DNA from: Paludibacter sp. UBA6032
GTDB lineage: Bacteria > Bacteroidota > Bacteroidia > Bacteroidales > Paludibacteraceae
Direction: 5' to 3'
NCBI GenBank assembly: GCA_002427885.1
Contig: DIZI01000010.1
Coordinates: forward strand, 493 to 63,362
DNA length: 62,870 bases
How positions within the stretch are numbered: the stretch's first letter is position 1; the number at the start of each line of letters is the position of its first letter. Shown here in pieces: positions 42,643 to 52,437 of the stretch. Under the pieces are notes generated by a model that saw only the letters and a program-made list of their open reading frames with translations, was not told the DNA's origin and made no database searches. The position numbers and the translations under genes are program-made.

Positions 42643-42650
42643 CAAAGATA
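42643..42650 (-). promoter_or_regulatory. -7 promoter element (TATCTTTG) of the restriction-modification gene
   Basis: On the - strand it reads TATCTTTG, 28 bases before the ATG at 42615. This excludes the in-frame TTG at 42645 as a start. Confidence 0.65.
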
Positions 42651-42955
42651 AACTATTTTATCAACAGATTAACTTTTTGAGTTAAACACTTCGTATTTCC
42701 TTATATATCACTGTTATAGATTCTTTTCGCACTTGCTTATATCCACTTTATAAGAGAAATATATGCAATGGCATATTCACTTTTCGCCTCCAAAGATAAA
42801 GAACATATTTAACAAAATGATTGTTTTTTGCGGTTATCTTTCCAATAAACCAAAAAAACTTTATTTATTTAGGTTTCCTCGGGGTCTTCCCGATAAACCT
42901 GACTATTTATTGAGTGCAAATACGGACTATTTTGAGAATAGCTTATAAACGAACA
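42646..42955. other. Intergenic region upstream of the restriction-modification gene
   Basis: About 310 bases, AT-rich, holding the promoter at the left edge. A short + strand frame inside has no ribosome site, no recognised motifs and a composition like the surrounding non-coding DNA, so I leave it out. Confidence 0.45.
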
Positions 42956-42982
42956 GAAGGGCGATAAAATTTACCGCCCTTC
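42956..42982 (-). terminator. Terminator after the 229-residue helical protein gene
   Basis: GAAGGGCG and CGCCCTTC arms around an 11-base loop. On the - strand it is followed by TGTTCGTTT, a modest T-run. Confidence 0.7.
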
Positions 42983-42989
42983 CGTTTCT

Positions 42990-43679
42990 TTATTCAGCTG
43001 CCACTTCTTCTTTTGGTTTGGGTTTTTGAGTAGCAGCAATGTCCACGACTGCACGGGCATTCAGGTACTGTCCGTATAAAGTTGGATTCAGTGAGCTGAA
43101 GGGTTTCATCAGGTTATCCAGGGTCAATTTGATTTCGTCGTAGGTAGCATAGATTTTTTTCTTCATATCGGCAGAGGCCTGTTTTGAAACCACGCGTACG
43201 TTCCGGATATCCGGCGTGCGGTTGATATAGGAGTTCGATTTTTCGTTCAGGGCTTCAATATCTTCCATAGTTACTCCCCATACAGCGAGTTTGTCGGCAA
43301 TAGGAAGGGCAGCTTTATAGATTGCCTGAATTTTATTGTGATAATCGATTTGTCTTAACCGAAGCAAAGTCGATTTCGTTAAACTGGCTTTAATTTTTAA
43401 TTCAACGTTATTCGTTGCAGCTGCTTCTGCGCTCATGGCATTTGTAACTTTTATTACAATAGTGTCCAGGTCAGTTTTCTCATTCGTCTTCAGTTCGGTT
43501 TGAACCTTTGTTCCGATTGATTGGGTTCCACTCAGGGCTTCAATGTCAGAAATCCCTGTCTTAATTTTTAGATGTGACTGTACAACAGATTCATAATTTT
43601 TGATGGCTTCATTGTTTGTTGTCAAAAACAGATCTGTTGTTTTAAACATACTCACGAGATTCATTTCTTTTCTTGTCAT
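42990..43679 (-). CDS. Helical cytoplasmic protein of unknown function (DUF6261-like)
   Basis: 229 residues, predicted almost wholly helical with no signal peptide or membrane segment. Features: repeated Asn/Thr/Lys-rich helices (FKTTDLFLTTNNEAIKNYE, TDLDTIVIKVTNAMSAEAAA), a central LTKSTLLRLRQIDYHNKIQ helix and an Ala/Pro/Glu/Lys-rich tail (ATQKPKPKEEVAAE). I recall similar proteins in Bacteroidota with no known role; the DUF6261 link is unverified. What is notable is its 5' side: the -7 box lies about 600 bases upstream, and a fourteen-unit 21-bp repeat array sits between. Confidence 0.7.
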   Translation of the reverse strand: MTRKEMNLVSMFKTTDLFLTTNNEAIKNYESVVQSHLKIKTGISDIEALSGTQSIGTKVQTELKTNEKTDLDTIVIKVTNAMSAEAAATNNVELKIKASLTKSTLLRLRQIDYHNKIQAIYKAALPIADKLAVWGVTMEDIEALNEKSNSYINRTPDIRNVRVVSKQASADMKKKIYATYDEIKLTLDNLMKPFSSLNPTLYGQYLNARAVVDIAATQKPKPKEEVAAE

Positions 43680-43797
43680 AGTTGTAACAATTTAAGATTT
43701 ATACTAAAACTATTTATTATCAGGTCGCTGTTGCGACATAATCTTCAATTTTGCGTTTGCACGAAAGACTATTTCTACTGTTAAGATCTTCTGTTGT

Positions 43798-44090
43798 ACT
43801 GTAAATCTTATCTGAAATAGTAAAAGACTTATCTGAAATGACGAAAGAGTTACCTAAAAAGATGAAAGACATGGTTTTAAGGGTGAAATACTTGTCTGAA
43901 TGAACGTAATTGTTTATTGCACGAACGTAAATGTTTATTGCATGAGCAGAAACTGACATTGTTTCAGTGTAAATGTTCATTGAACGAATGACAGGCGTCA
44001 TTGCACGACCGTCACATGTTATTGAATGACCGATATACTTTATTGAACGACCGACAGTCGTTATTGCACGAGCGTCATTTGTATTTTGTA
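43798..44090. repeat. Degenerate 21-bp tandem repeat array, 14 units
   Basis: Units start at 43798, 43819, 43840, 43861, 43882, 43902, 43923, 43944, 43965, 43986, 44007, 44028, 44049 and 44070; all are 21 bases except the unit at 43882, which is 20. Left units resemble GTGAAAGACTTATCTGAAAT; right units resemble GACCGTAAATGTTATTGCAC. A - strand frame (from at least 44001, possibly further) stays open through the array as heptapeptide repeats such as VRAINIY and GRSIKYI, but has no clear start signal. The array lies between a promoter at 44282 and the 229-residue gene. Confidence 0.8.
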
Positions 44091-44381
44091 TAAAAATACA
44101 TGTCAGTTTGTCTGTAATATTACTTTGTGAATTGGAATCGCATGCTTTTGATTTACATACATTATCATAAATAATGTCCGATTAACGGGTGTTGAAGCAT
44201 TTGTTTAATAAATATCAGGGGATTTAGTCTGTTTCAGCGTATTTAATGGCACATAACATAACATAAATTTATTAAACGATACAAAGTTAACGAAATGTTT
44301 TTTGTATTTGTATGAATATTTCTTGCATTTTAACAAGATTTATTCATTAACAATATACTTTTGCAATTTAAGATAGTTTTA
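44091..44381. other. Leader/intergenic region right of the array
   Basis: About 290 AT-rich bases containing the -7 box at 44282 and no coding frame I can support. It reaches to the terminator of the next gene at 44382. Confidence 0.45.
44282..44289 (-). promoter_or_regulatory. -7 promoter element upstream of the 21-bp array
   Basis: On the - strand it reads TAACTTTG (TAnnTTTG). It would transcribe leftward through the array into the 229-residue gene, giving a leader of about 600 bases. Confidence 0.5.
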
Positions 44382-44418
44382 CAAAAAAAACAGGCCTTCT
44401 CTCACGAAAAGACCTGTC
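44382..44418 (-). terminator. Terminator of the LamG protein gene (shared-sequence family, 1 of 3)
   Basis: On the - strand CAGGTCTTTTCGTGAGAGAA then GGCCTG is followed by eight T residues. Nearly the same sequence ends two other genes (47385, 52438). Confidence 0.88.
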
Positions 44419-44482
44419 CTAAAGTATTAACCGAATCTACTTATATGCCTGTAAATATAAGTTGATTGATTACAAAGATATT

Positions 44483-47026
44483 TTATTTTACAACTTTCAA
44501 AGTGGTTTCATTCACCCTGATCAGATAGATTCCCGAATTCAGATTGATTTTGGTAATATCTGAACCGGCAACCAGTTGTTTTATCATCTGTCCGCCTGTA
44601 TTATAAACCCTGATTTTGTCACCGGCAACTGTTCCGTGTATATTGACAAACTTAGTATCGACGGATGCAAAAATGCTTTGTGAATAGGAATTATGCAATG
44701 CTGATATTCCATCCGATAATACCAGGTCGGCAACAGCACCCATTATGGCTGCATTACTTTGTATGGTAAAATAGTACAAACCGGTTGAAGGTACCTGGAA
44801 ATTTGTCGTAAAATTATGCAAATGCAGTAAATCGGTTGAATTTACAACAGAATCCACCATAGTGGCATAGACTCCTGAATTATCAGCTGCTGCATTGATT
44901 CCGAATATCAGATGGGCACTGGTTACATCGGTTGGAATAACAGAATTCCAGGCATATTTACCTGATAAAGTATAATCCTTTCCTGCAGTCATCATCATAG
45001 GGAAACTGTAAACGCCACTGACTCCTATAGTTCCATCCCAACGGGTATACATGATACGTCCTTTGTAAGGAATTGTATCAGCCAAAACTCCGGTTGATAA
45101 CGTATCACCAAGGGTATAGTATCCTGCAGGATTATCAATGTATCTGACTGTACCGGCTGCTGTTGAATTGGCAGAAACCCAGCTGGCATTCGGACATTTC
45201 CAGCCCCATTGGCTCGGAACAGAACGGGATACACTGGTTTCTCCACGTGCAGCCCAATCAGAAAAACCTAAAGTTACAAAATTAAATGTGTATGTGGTTG
45301 TACTTGAATTATCTCCCGAAATACAATTTAATACTGCAGGTGAACCCGGACTGAGAGAAGCACCATTGTTATCAATAAAGGCCAGATTTGTTTTTGGCGT
45401 TCCGGTTACCGTGATACTTCCGGCATCAGCAGGTGCCAACACATCATAAGTTGTTACATTCGGATCGAAATTAGTACTCAATAAGCCCTGACTCAGGGAT
45501 ACGCTCAGCATATGTGATTCAGTCGGATCCAGCAACGTGAGATAATTCTGTATGAACCATTCGCAATAAGGTGCTGATGTTGCATCAACCTTAAAGACAT
45601 TGTTTTCAGTTAATCTGGTATCAACATCCACAGCCGATGCGCCAAGTGAATTTTGAGAGGTACTCATAGCCGTACGCACAATATTAATGATTCTGGTAGT
45701 CCCGTTCGATTGAGGATAAAATTTCCATATGGCTTCGTTTGATGGACTTCCAAATTCTGTGTCCCAATCATTGGAACTTTTTCTCAACATGCGGTAATCT
45801 CCATCCTGTACAATATAATACAGACTATCAGAAACTCCGGGATTTACCGGACGAAGTAAATACAGTTGTGCAACATTTATATTCTTATCAAGTACCTGTA
45901 GGGCCGGTACATTTAACGTAGAATGATTTCCGATGACTAAACCGCTCGGTTTATTGGTGAAAACATAACGCTCATAGGCCGGCACGGGCGTAACTCTTAC
46001 GGAATCAAATTTATAATTGGTGCCACCCATCGAATAAGAAATATAGACTTTCCCGGTATCACCAACATTAGCTGTAGTGGCATCAATAATCACTTTTACT
46101 TTATTGGCTCCGTTAATAAAATCGGAAGGTGTAAATGTTGCCTGATCGACCGAAAATCCTGCAGTTGTACTGACAACAATATTATTTGTAGGGTTCTCAC
46201 AGGTGATAAACAACGGATGAGGCTGGAATCCTTTTTCAATCTCTAAGGCTATTGCCTTTTCAGATAAGGTAATGACCGGTACGTTGGGGTCCTTCAATGA
46301 ACCTCCAAATGCAGTTCCGTTGAATGCGTTAGCCGTTTTATCGTTGGTCGTATTGTCATCAAAGTTATAATATGCTACCAGGCCTGTTTCGTTGCCGGTA
46401 AGAACACTGTTTTTGTTTGCTTCAATTTCTTCCCTTGACCGGGCTGTATTCCAGAAACGAATTTCATCATATAATCCGGCAACCGTACGACCGTATTGAC
46501 CGGAGCCTACAGGATTGTCCCACCCGATATACGAAATAGCACTAAAAGATAATGGATCCCATGTTTTGGTTGCATAGGTTGTAGTATAATATGTGCCGTT
46601 TAATTCAACTACTGCCGAATCGGCATAAACGGTATAGGACAGATGATTCCATGCACCGTTGTTACAGGTTGCAGTTGTTGGGAAAGTAATAATCCGGGCA
46701 GTTCCATTAAAATCACATCGTATGTAATGGTTTGTCGAATTATTATCAAATTGCAAAGTGGTTGCTTTCGTTGTATTTGAACGGTCGGACCAAAAGCCGC
46801 CATACGATACCCATGAACTTGGTTTTACCCACATTTCTACTGTAAAGGGGAAACCTGTAATTACGGAACTCATGGCTGGTAAAGTCATATTGCTGTTAGC
46901 TCCATTAGATGCTCCGGGCAAACTCAAAGCAAGTCCACTCTGTGCGCGGGCAGATTGAGGTTGAATCATTGCACAAAGGGCTATGATTGCAAAAAATAAA
47001 TGGATTGTTTTTCTCATAATACTCAT
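44483..47026 (-). CDS. Secreted LamG-domain protein with T9SS type A sorting domain
   Basis: 847 residues (start at M1 or M4) with a signal peptide ending near ARAQS. A LamG/concanavalin-A-like domain spans about 40-245 (GFPFTVEMWVKPSSW, LYDEIRFWNTARSREEIE, LVAYYNFDDNTTND). After a linker of about 250 residues a cadherin-like beta-sandwich repeat follows (about 500-575, LSVSLSQGLLSTNFDPNVTTYDV split here for length). A carbohydrate-binding-like jelly roll precedes the type A CTD (VNIHGTVAGDKIRVYNTGGQM, GIYLIRVNETTLKVVK). It has no catalytic domain that I recognise. It is probably a surface carbohydrate-binding protein in the polysaccharide-degrading set. Confidence 0.85.
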   Translation of the reverse strand: MSIMRKTIHLFFAIIALCAMIQPQSARAQSGLALSLPGASNGANSNMTLPAMSSVITGFPFTVEMWVKPSSWVSYGGFWSDRSNTTKATTLQFDNNSTNHYIRCDFNGTARIITFPTTATCNNGAWNHLSYTVYADSAVVELNGTYYTTTYATKTWDPLSFSAISYIGWDNPVGSGQYGRTVAGLYDEIRFWNTARSREEIEANKNSVLTGNETGLVAYYNFDDNTTNDKTANAFNGTAFGGSLKDPNVPVITLSEKAIALEIEKGFQPHPLFITCENPTNNIVVSTTAGFSVDQATFTPSDFINGANKVKVIIDATTANVGDTGKVYISYSMGGTNYKFDSVRVTPVPAYERYVFTNKPSGLVIGNHSTLNVPALQVLDKNINVAQLYLLRPVNPGVSDSLYYIVQDGDYRMLRKSSNDWDTEFGSPSNEAIWKFYPQSNGTTRIINIVRTAMSTSQNSLGASAVDVDTRLTENNVFKVDATSAPYCEWFIQNYLTLLDPTESHMLSVSLSQGLLSTNFDPNVTTYDVLAPADAGSITVTGTPKTNLAFIDNNGASLSPGSPAVLNCISGDNSSTTTYTFNFVTLGFSDWAARGETSVSRSVPSQWGWKCPNASWVSANSTAAGTVRYIDNPAGYYTLGDTLSTGVLADTIPYKGRIMYTRWDGTIGVSGVYSFPMMMTAGKDYTLSGKYAWNSVIPTDVTSAHLIFGINAAADNSGVYATMVDSVVNSTDLLHLHNFTTNFQVPSTGLYYFTIQSNAAIMGAVADLVLSDGISALHNSYSQSIFASVDTKFVNIHGTVAGDKIRVYNTGGQMIKQLVAGSDITKINLNSGIYLIRVNETTLKVVK

Positions 47027-47384
47027 TTTAAAAGGTTTATTGTGTTTTAATCTGATATCATTTTTGATTTAATAGATTGATTACTCTTTTGAAGAATTCC
47101 TTAAGGAATAAAAACAAAAAGATTCCGGATTAGAAAAATACTCAGTATAAATCGAAAGCAAATTTAATTGTAATATTTAAGAAGATGGTAGAAAAAACAG
47201 TCAAAAAAGAGAACATAAATGATTATTTTCTGTCAAAGTCTGTCAGTTTCAATCTGACAAATCTAATCTTTTAAATTCCACCTGAAAGGATTTGAACGGG
47301 AAGCGGGGTGGGTGATATCTACGTTTAATTACAATTGACCATTAATCAAAAAACTATATGTTAACTTTGCGGTTTCTTTAGCCC
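47027..47384. other. Intergenic region upstream of the LamG gene
   Basis: About 360 bases with a -7-like TAAATTTG on the - strand at 47159-47166 and no coding frame. It ends at the terminator of the arabinofuranosidase gene. Confidence 0.45.
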
Positions 47385-47420
47385 CAAAAAAAACAGGCCT
47401 TTTCTCACGAAAAGACCTGC
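47385..47420 (-). terminator. Terminator of the arabinofuranosidase gene (shared-sequence family, 2 of 3)
   Basis: Same stem, loop and T-run as at 44382 with one or two substitutions. Confidence 0.88.
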
Positions 47421-47463
47421 TTATGAAATCAAAACTAAGATGTTTACTGACTTTTCCTTGTGA

Positions 47464-49722
47464 TTATTTTCTGAGAGTAATCACCGTATAGGAGTATTTC
47501 GGGAAAGTATACGATGCATCCTTTTTGCGGAATATTATGCTTCCGGTCTTTGGTGCAACATTTTCTTTGTTATCAACCGTATTATAAGCAGTAAGATCAC
47601 AATCGCCAATGACCCAGGTTGAGGCTTTTCCGCTAAACCTGAAACCGTCCACGTTGATAACGGCATTCCGCGGCTTGTCGCTTATGTTGACCACGTAAAT
47701 AGAGAGCGAATCTTTTTTATCATTGATCTTTGCGGTAACATCCAATACACTATCCACACTGCTTTTGGCTTCAATCACGTTTGGCAACCAATGGGAGGTC
47801 ATCATTTCGTCAATAAACGCCGAAGGCTGGAACCATATCTCGTTGGAAGTAAAATGAACCCGTCCCTGATCCCACATATACTGTTGCCCGTGAGGTTGGA
47901 AGGTATTAGCAGTCCCTAAAGCCGTGAAAGCATTTCCATTGCGTTGCAGGGTGTTCCAGTTATGGGCATGTGCCAATCCTCTGTCCCAATCGCAGCGGCT
48001 GCCATTTTCTTCCATCGGGCACAGGGTGAGTTTGTGTCCGGGAAAATCTTTGGCCAGTTCGGTTTGAAGGGTAACACCCATTTCGCGCAGGAACTCAGGA
48101 TTATCGCCGAAACCGATATAACCGGCATAATGCGGATCCCAAACCATTCTGTCGGATTTACCCTGGCTGACAAACCAACCGAACATTTCGGAAGCTTCTT
48201 TATACTGGTCACCACCTCTCTCGTAACTTGTCGGATTGGTTCCTATATTGAGCGAAGCCATGATGTGCATTTCGGGATCCACTTTCCAGGCTGCCAGTGC
48301 AAATTTTTTCATACACTCTATGTATCCCCGTGTCATGGGTCTTTCGTTGTCAACTTCTATGTATTTGAGGTTGTAAGGTTCGGGATGACCGTGCGTGGCA
48401 CGCAACTTTCCCCATTTCGTTGTGACTGCTCCGTTCATATATTCTACAAAATCGCGGATATCTGCCGATGTTTCGTCCATACTCATGCCTATCATTGCCT
48501 GTGCACCTACTGCCTCAGCAAACTGGCACAGCTCAACCATCCCGAAACTATGGGTAGCATAGGGATTGAAGCCGCTGCGGAAGCAAACTCTACGTTCGTC
48601 AACCGGCCCTATCATCTTTTTCCAGCGGTACATATAGGTGTCGGCACCCACATCGACCATGGAGCCGTTGTAGCGGATCACTTTAATGCCTTCTTTTATA
48701 AGTGCATCCACAAATTGTTTACGGATAGGATAACCCTTTACACGTCCCCATTTGCCGGGTTCGAGAAAAGCAAAACCGAGTTCTATTTCGCCTTGTTCTT
48801 TCAGTGTAATTCCGAATTGTCCTTTGGCTGTTTCAGCAGTTGGAGTCAGTTCAAATGCTACTTTTTCGAATGTTCCGTCACCTTTCAGTTTGTAGGGTGC
48901 TTCCGCTAAAACTTTTCCCTGCTCATCACGCAAAGAAAGGTAGATGGTTGCAGGTTTTTGAGCTTTTACTCTCAGGATGCCGTCGTAGGGTTTTCCGATA
49001 ACCAGATTTATTCCCTGTTTGTTGAGGCCGGAGTTGTAGAGACCGAATTCTCCGTTTCCGCTTTGCAGATTGATAATCTGATCCTGACGTCCCATATAAG
49101 CGTCGCCCCGCTTTAATATAAAACGGCCTTTCGTGTCACCGGTGGCAATTTTATTCCAGTAACGGCTAATCTGTTCGTTGCCGTTGATACGATCGAGCAT
49201 GATGGTACGTATATCTTCAGGAATACTGTCATAAGGATCAAACCGACCGTAGAATTTCAGGTTCCCAATCTGTAATGGAGCTTGTGGAGCTCCAATTTCT
49301 CCGTTTCTCTGTCGTCTTGGTTGTGTAGCCTGTTCAACGGCATTGTAGATGTCTTTTGAATTGAAATCATATTTTTCACCGAGGTTGTTCCAGTTAACGC
49401 GTGTATAACTGTTGGCTACCGAAAGGAGATGAGGACGTCTGGTTTCGTCTAAAATAACATAGACTTTCACATAATCGGCCAACGGAAGTTTGAGAAAGTC
49501 AATGTCGATATTCTCTTCGAATGCTTCTCCGTGGATAAGCTGGCTGAAAATACCGCCGTTAGTCTGGTTATTGAGGTCTTCAATATTAGTGCCGTCGAAC
49601 ATTTTGGTAACACTGGCAATTTGTTTGGAAGCATTAACCTGAATCTGAATGTTCTCTGTAGTCTGAGCCTGAAGCAGAGCAAAAAGGCCAACGAACAGGC
49701 CCGTTGAAATGAGTTTTTTCAT
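47464..49722 (-). CDS. Alpha-L-arabinofuranosidase, GH51-like
   Basis: 752 residues with a signal peptide (KLISTGLFVGLFALLQAQ). It has an N-terminal beta-sandwich and carbohydrate-binding-like insert, then a TIM barrel (about 320-600), then the alpha-L-arabinofuranosidase C-terminal domain (about 615-752). Candidate acid/base Glu is in KYIEVDNERP and candidate nucleophile Glu in TLCPMEENGSRCDWDR. ALAAWKVDPEMHIMAS lies between them as expected. It would remove arabinose from arabinan or arabinoxylan side chains. It has no T9SS tail (ends YSYTVITLRK), so it is probably periplasmic, unlike its neighbours. It has its own promoter at 49825. Confidence 0.85.
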   Translation of the reverse strand: MKKLISTGLFVGLFALLQAQTTENIQIQVNASKQIASVTKMFDGTNIEDLNNQTNGGIFSQLIHGEAFEENIDIDFLKLPLADYVKVYVILDETRRPHLLSVANSYTRVNWNNLGEKYDFNSKDIYNAVEQATQPRRQRNGEIGAPQAPLQIGNLKFYGRFDPYDSIPEDIRTIMLDRINGNEQISRYWNKIATGDTKGRFILKRGDAYMGRQDQIINLQSGNGEFGLYNSGLNKQGINLVIGKPYDGILRVKAQKPATIYLSLRDEQGKVLAEAPYKLKGDGTFEKVAFELTPTAETAKGQFGITLKEQGEIELGFAFLEPGKWGRVKGYPIRKQFVDALIKEGIKVIRYNGSMVDVGADTYMYRWKKMIGPVDERRVCFRSGFNPYATHSFGMVELCQFAEAVGAQAMIGMSMDETSADIRDFVEYMNGAVTTKWGKLRATHGHPEPYNLKYIEVDNERPMTRGYIECMKKFALAAWKVDPEMHIMASLNIGTNPTSYERGGDQYKEASEMFGWFVSQGKSDRMVWDPHYAGYIGFGDNPEFLREMGVTLQTELAKDFPGHKLTLCPMEENGSRCDWDRGLAHAHNWNTLQRNGNAFTALGTANTFQPHGQQYMWDQGRVHFTSNEIWFQPSAFIDEMMTSHWLPNVIEAKSSVDSVLDVTAKINDKKDSLSIYVVNISDKPRNAVINVDGFRFSGKASTWVIGDCDLTAYNTVDNKENVAPKTGSIIFRKKDASYTFPKYSYTVITLRK

Positions 49723-49975
49723 GTGATTTAAATTTAAAGTATTAGCATTAACCGGAGAATTGGTAGGGATGGAGATAATATACCCATCAAATCCTGTCTT
49801 TTATTATGCATTCTAATTATTAGACAAAGTTAGATAAAACCCGTTGATTTTAAGTGGACAAAATTTGATTTCTGGAGGATAAATAGTAAATACTATATTT
49901 TAATCAGGTAAGCACAACAAAATGGAGGTATTGAATCTTTGTTTTATTTACCAGAATTGCAGAGGGAATCGGGGG
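49723..49975. other. Intergenic region upstream of the arabinofuranosidase gene
   Basis: About 250 bases to the neighbouring terminator, holding the -7 box at 49825. Nothing else is recognised. Confidence 0.45.
49825..49832 (-). promoter_or_regulatory. -7 promoter element (TAACTTTG) of the arabinofuranosidase gene
   Basis: TAnnTTTG match on the - strand, about 100 bases before the start codon. Confidence 0.55.
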
Positions 49976-50013
49976 ATTAAAAAATCCACACAAAGAATTG
50001 AATTGTGTGGATT
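49976..50013 (-). terminator. Terminator of the pectate lyase gene
   Basis: AATCCACACAA and TTGTGTGGATT perfect arms. On the - strand they are followed by TTTTTTAA. Confidence 0.88.
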
Positions 50014-50026
50014 CGTGAATTGAAAT

Positions 50027-52177
50027 TTATTTGTTGACAATTATTTTCTGTTTATCAACGATATAAATACCGTTAGGCAATTCTTCGGTGGACCGGCTTC
50101 GAATAACACGGGTGCGAATCAATCGTCCATCCATAGTATATACATTGACCGGTGCATTGGGATCGGCTGTAAGTATAGTCGTTGTTCGGCTGCCTGTTGC
50201 AGTTCTGACAGACAGGATAAGTTGCAAGACAACCTGATTACCTCCAAAAGTAAACGTAAAAGATCCGGTAGCCGGCGAGGAGAGAGGAATCAGATTCGAG
50301 CAAACGGTATAATTCCCGCTTGCATCTTTCTGTGTGAAAACATAATCAGTGGTGCCGTAAGTTGTACCGTTCAATTCACTCAGGTATGAATCGGCGGTAG
50401 CATAATTATCATAACCGACGAATTTGACACTGTCAACACTTACACCCGATGGAAGATTTACAGTAAATGGCACACCCGTTGAAAACTTGACTCCCATTTC
50501 ACTGCCGGTAGCATAGGTCTTGGAATTAGCATTGCTAATGCTGTAAGCTCCATCAAATAGCCAGGGAGATGATGCGCCGGAAGTGCCCACATAGGTACTT
50601 TGCGACAAAGTAACATGCGTAGTGGTCATGCTACTGTCACCCAGCGTATAACCGGAGGCAACTCCACCTTCGTTTTCTGCATTCATAATGCTGCCAACAA
50701 GGCTGTTCATATAAACTTCAAGCATGGTATAGCCGTCACTATTCAGGGTATTGGCATCCGATGCGTTATTCGGATTCAGTCCGTTGGCTGTTTCCCATGC
50801 ATCAGGCATACCATCCTGATCGGTGTCAGCCGGAGTTGTAGTGCTTTGCAGAACAGGCCACGCATTCCAGTCGGCAGGAGCATTGGCCGGTTTGTTGTCT
50901 TCCTGTGAATCAATAATGCCATAAACATCACCTGTTCCTGTACCGGTGTGTGAGGCCAGGCCGTTTCTGGTATCGTACACCATCAATGTATCCACCCAGT
51001 CGCGCGAAAGAGAGGCTCCGGCATATTGCAGCACTTTCTCGTAAGCTACCGCAGGAGATTGTGTCGTAGTATAAACATAATTAATGGGAGCTGCTAATTT
51101 CATGGTATCTTTGGTAGTTGCGGTAAATAAATTATCAACAGTTGAATTGGTAATCTGGGCATAGATTCCTTTAGTCCAGTTGTCGGCAGTTACATCACTA
51201 AATCCATTTATGTAGTTGCCTTCCACGTCATACTTACCCCAAACATGAAGCATCGGAGCAAAAGCGGGATAGGTGGCTACATATGAAGTAGTTCTGATAC
51301 CGATAGATGCTATCCTGTATTGTATCGCGGTGCTTCTTGTTTTGGTGCCCGGGCCGGGTTTGTAATAATTATTTACAATATTCACATTCATCCCTTCGCC
51401 ACCGTAGCAGCCGTTACCTGCCCAGTTGTAAATCACATTGTTGCGTAAATCCATTCGTTCGTCAGTCTGGGTGCTTGGGCGTGGTCCCAGTCGGGGTGTA
51501 CGGCTGTCGTGATGAGCCAGCAGATTGTGATGATAGCTGGCACCTGATCCACCCCAGTTGCCGCCGTAACCGTGAGCGCCTTTCACATGACCGGAATTAC
51601 GAAGACTCTGGGACACGATACACCATTGCAAGGTCATGTTTTTGTTCCCGTAAACCGAACAGCATTCATCAATACTCCAACTGACCGAGCAGTGGTCAAT
51701 TATAATATTCTCCTGATCCATACCGCCCAATCCATCACCTTCGTGATAAGCTACAAATTTGTTTCCCAACCGGAAACGAATAAAACGGATGATGACATTG
51801 CTGGCATTTATGGTAAACGGATAATCGGCAACACAAATTCCATCACCCGGAGCTGTCTGTCCGGCAAGGTTCACATTGGGGGTGGAGATGCTTAAGGCCG
51901 AAGTAAGGTGAATAGTACCCGATACATCAAAAACAATGGTACGTTTACCGGGTTTGTTCAACGCCCAACGAAAAGTACCTGCTGAGCCATCGTCGGCAGT
52001 TGAAGTTACATGATAGACCGCCCCGCCCCGGCCGCCGGTAGTATAACGTCCGAAACCTTCAGCCCCCGGAAAGGCCGGCGTATTTTCGGCTGAAAGTAAT
52101 GTAGTGAAAAACAGGAAAAATAATGCAAATAAAAATAACGTTGCTATTTTAGAGAAAAAGAAGAATGTTTTTTTCAT
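50027..52177 (-). CDS. Secreted pectate lyase (PL1-like) with T9SS type A sorting domain
   Basis: 716 residues from the ATG at 52177; an in-frame start at 52231 overlaps the -7 box. The signal peptide ends near LLSAEN. A right-handed beta-helix lyase domain (about 30-400) starts with PAFPGAEGFGRYTTGGRGG and has IIIDHCSVSWSIDE and HHNLLAHHDSRTPRLGP, with a likely catalytic Arg in SRTPR. A calcium-binding thrombospondin type 3 segment follows (DTDQDGMPDAWETANGLNPN). A CBM-like region then leads to the type A CTD (VYTMDGRLIRTRV, ELPNGIYIVDKQKIIVNK). It would cleave polygalacturonate by beta-elimination outside the cell. Confidence 0.88.
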   Translation of the reverse strand: MKKTFFFFSKIATLFLFALFFLFFTTLLSAENTPAFPGAEGFGRYTTGGRGGAVYHVTSTADDGSAGTFRWALNKPGKRTIVFDVSGTIHLTSALSISTPNVNLAGQTAPGDGICVADYPFTINASNVIIRFIRFRLGNKFVAYHEGDGLGGMDQENIIIDHCSVSWSIDECCSVYGNKNMTLQWCIVSQSLRNSGHVKGAHGYGGNWGGSGASYHHNLLAHHDSRTPRLGPRPSTQTDERMDLRNNVIYNWAGNGCYGGEGMNVNIVNNYYKPGPGTKTRSTAIQYRIASIGIRTTSYVATYPAFAPMLHVWGKYDVEGNYINGFSDVTADNWTKGIYAQITNSTVDNLFTATTKDTMKLAAPINYVYTTTQSPAVAYEKVLQYAGASLSRDWVDTLMVYDTRNGLASHTGTGTGDVYGIIDSQEDNKPANAPADWNAWPVLQSTTTPADTDQDGMPDAWETANGLNPNNASDANTLNSDGYTMLEVYMNSLVGSIMNAENEGGVASGYTLGDSSMTTTHVTLSQSTYVGTSGASSPWLFDGAYSISNANSKTYATGSEMGVKFSTGVPFTVNLPSGVSVDSVKFVGYDNYATADSYLSELNGTTYGTTDYVFTQKDASGNYTVCSNLIPLSSPATGSFTFTFGGNQVVLQLILSVRTATGSRTTTILTADPNAPVNVYTMDGRLIRTRVIRSRSTEELPNGIYIVDKQKIIVNK

Positions 52178-52437
52178 GATTTTATAGATCTGTTGAGAAT
52201 AGTGATTCAGGTATTTGTTTGAAAGAAGCAAAAGTAAATATATTCCTTTAAATAAAAGGGGGTGAAATTAGTTTATGAGATGGTCGTTTTGGTTTATTTC
52301 TTATTGAATTGCTCTAAATACACCGAATTATGTAAATATCATTTATTCATCTCTTTTACTTCCCAAATTGATGTTTTCTTCTCTTGGTTTGGATTTTTAA
52401 GTTGCAGCTGATTCCGTGAGCATTGCAATTTTCTCAC
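52178..52437. other. Intergenic region upstream of the pectate lyase gene
   Basis: About 260 bases to the terminator of the next gene, holding the -7 box at 52229; no coding frame or RNA gene is seen. Confidence 0.45.
52229..52236 (-). promoter_or_regulatory. -7 promoter element (TACTTTTG) of the pectate lyase gene
   Basis: TAnnTTTG match on the - strand, 52 bases before the ATG at 52177. It overlaps the alternative upstream start at 52231 and so excludes it. Confidence 0.55.

Noticed and set aside
43720..44001. 93-codon - strand frame in the 21-bp array as a normal gene
   Set aside because: It is made mainly of the repeat itself, has no clear ribosome site, and the frame is open further upstream. 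It is mentioned under the array as a possibility only.
43798..44090. CRISPR array
   Set aside because: The 21-bp units directly abut without unique spacers, units are degenerate, and no cas gene is present.
47944..48909. 321-codon + strand frame antisense to the arabinofuranosidase gene
   Set aside because: It lies wholly inside a gene with clear family domains on the other strand, and its translation has no recognisable motif.
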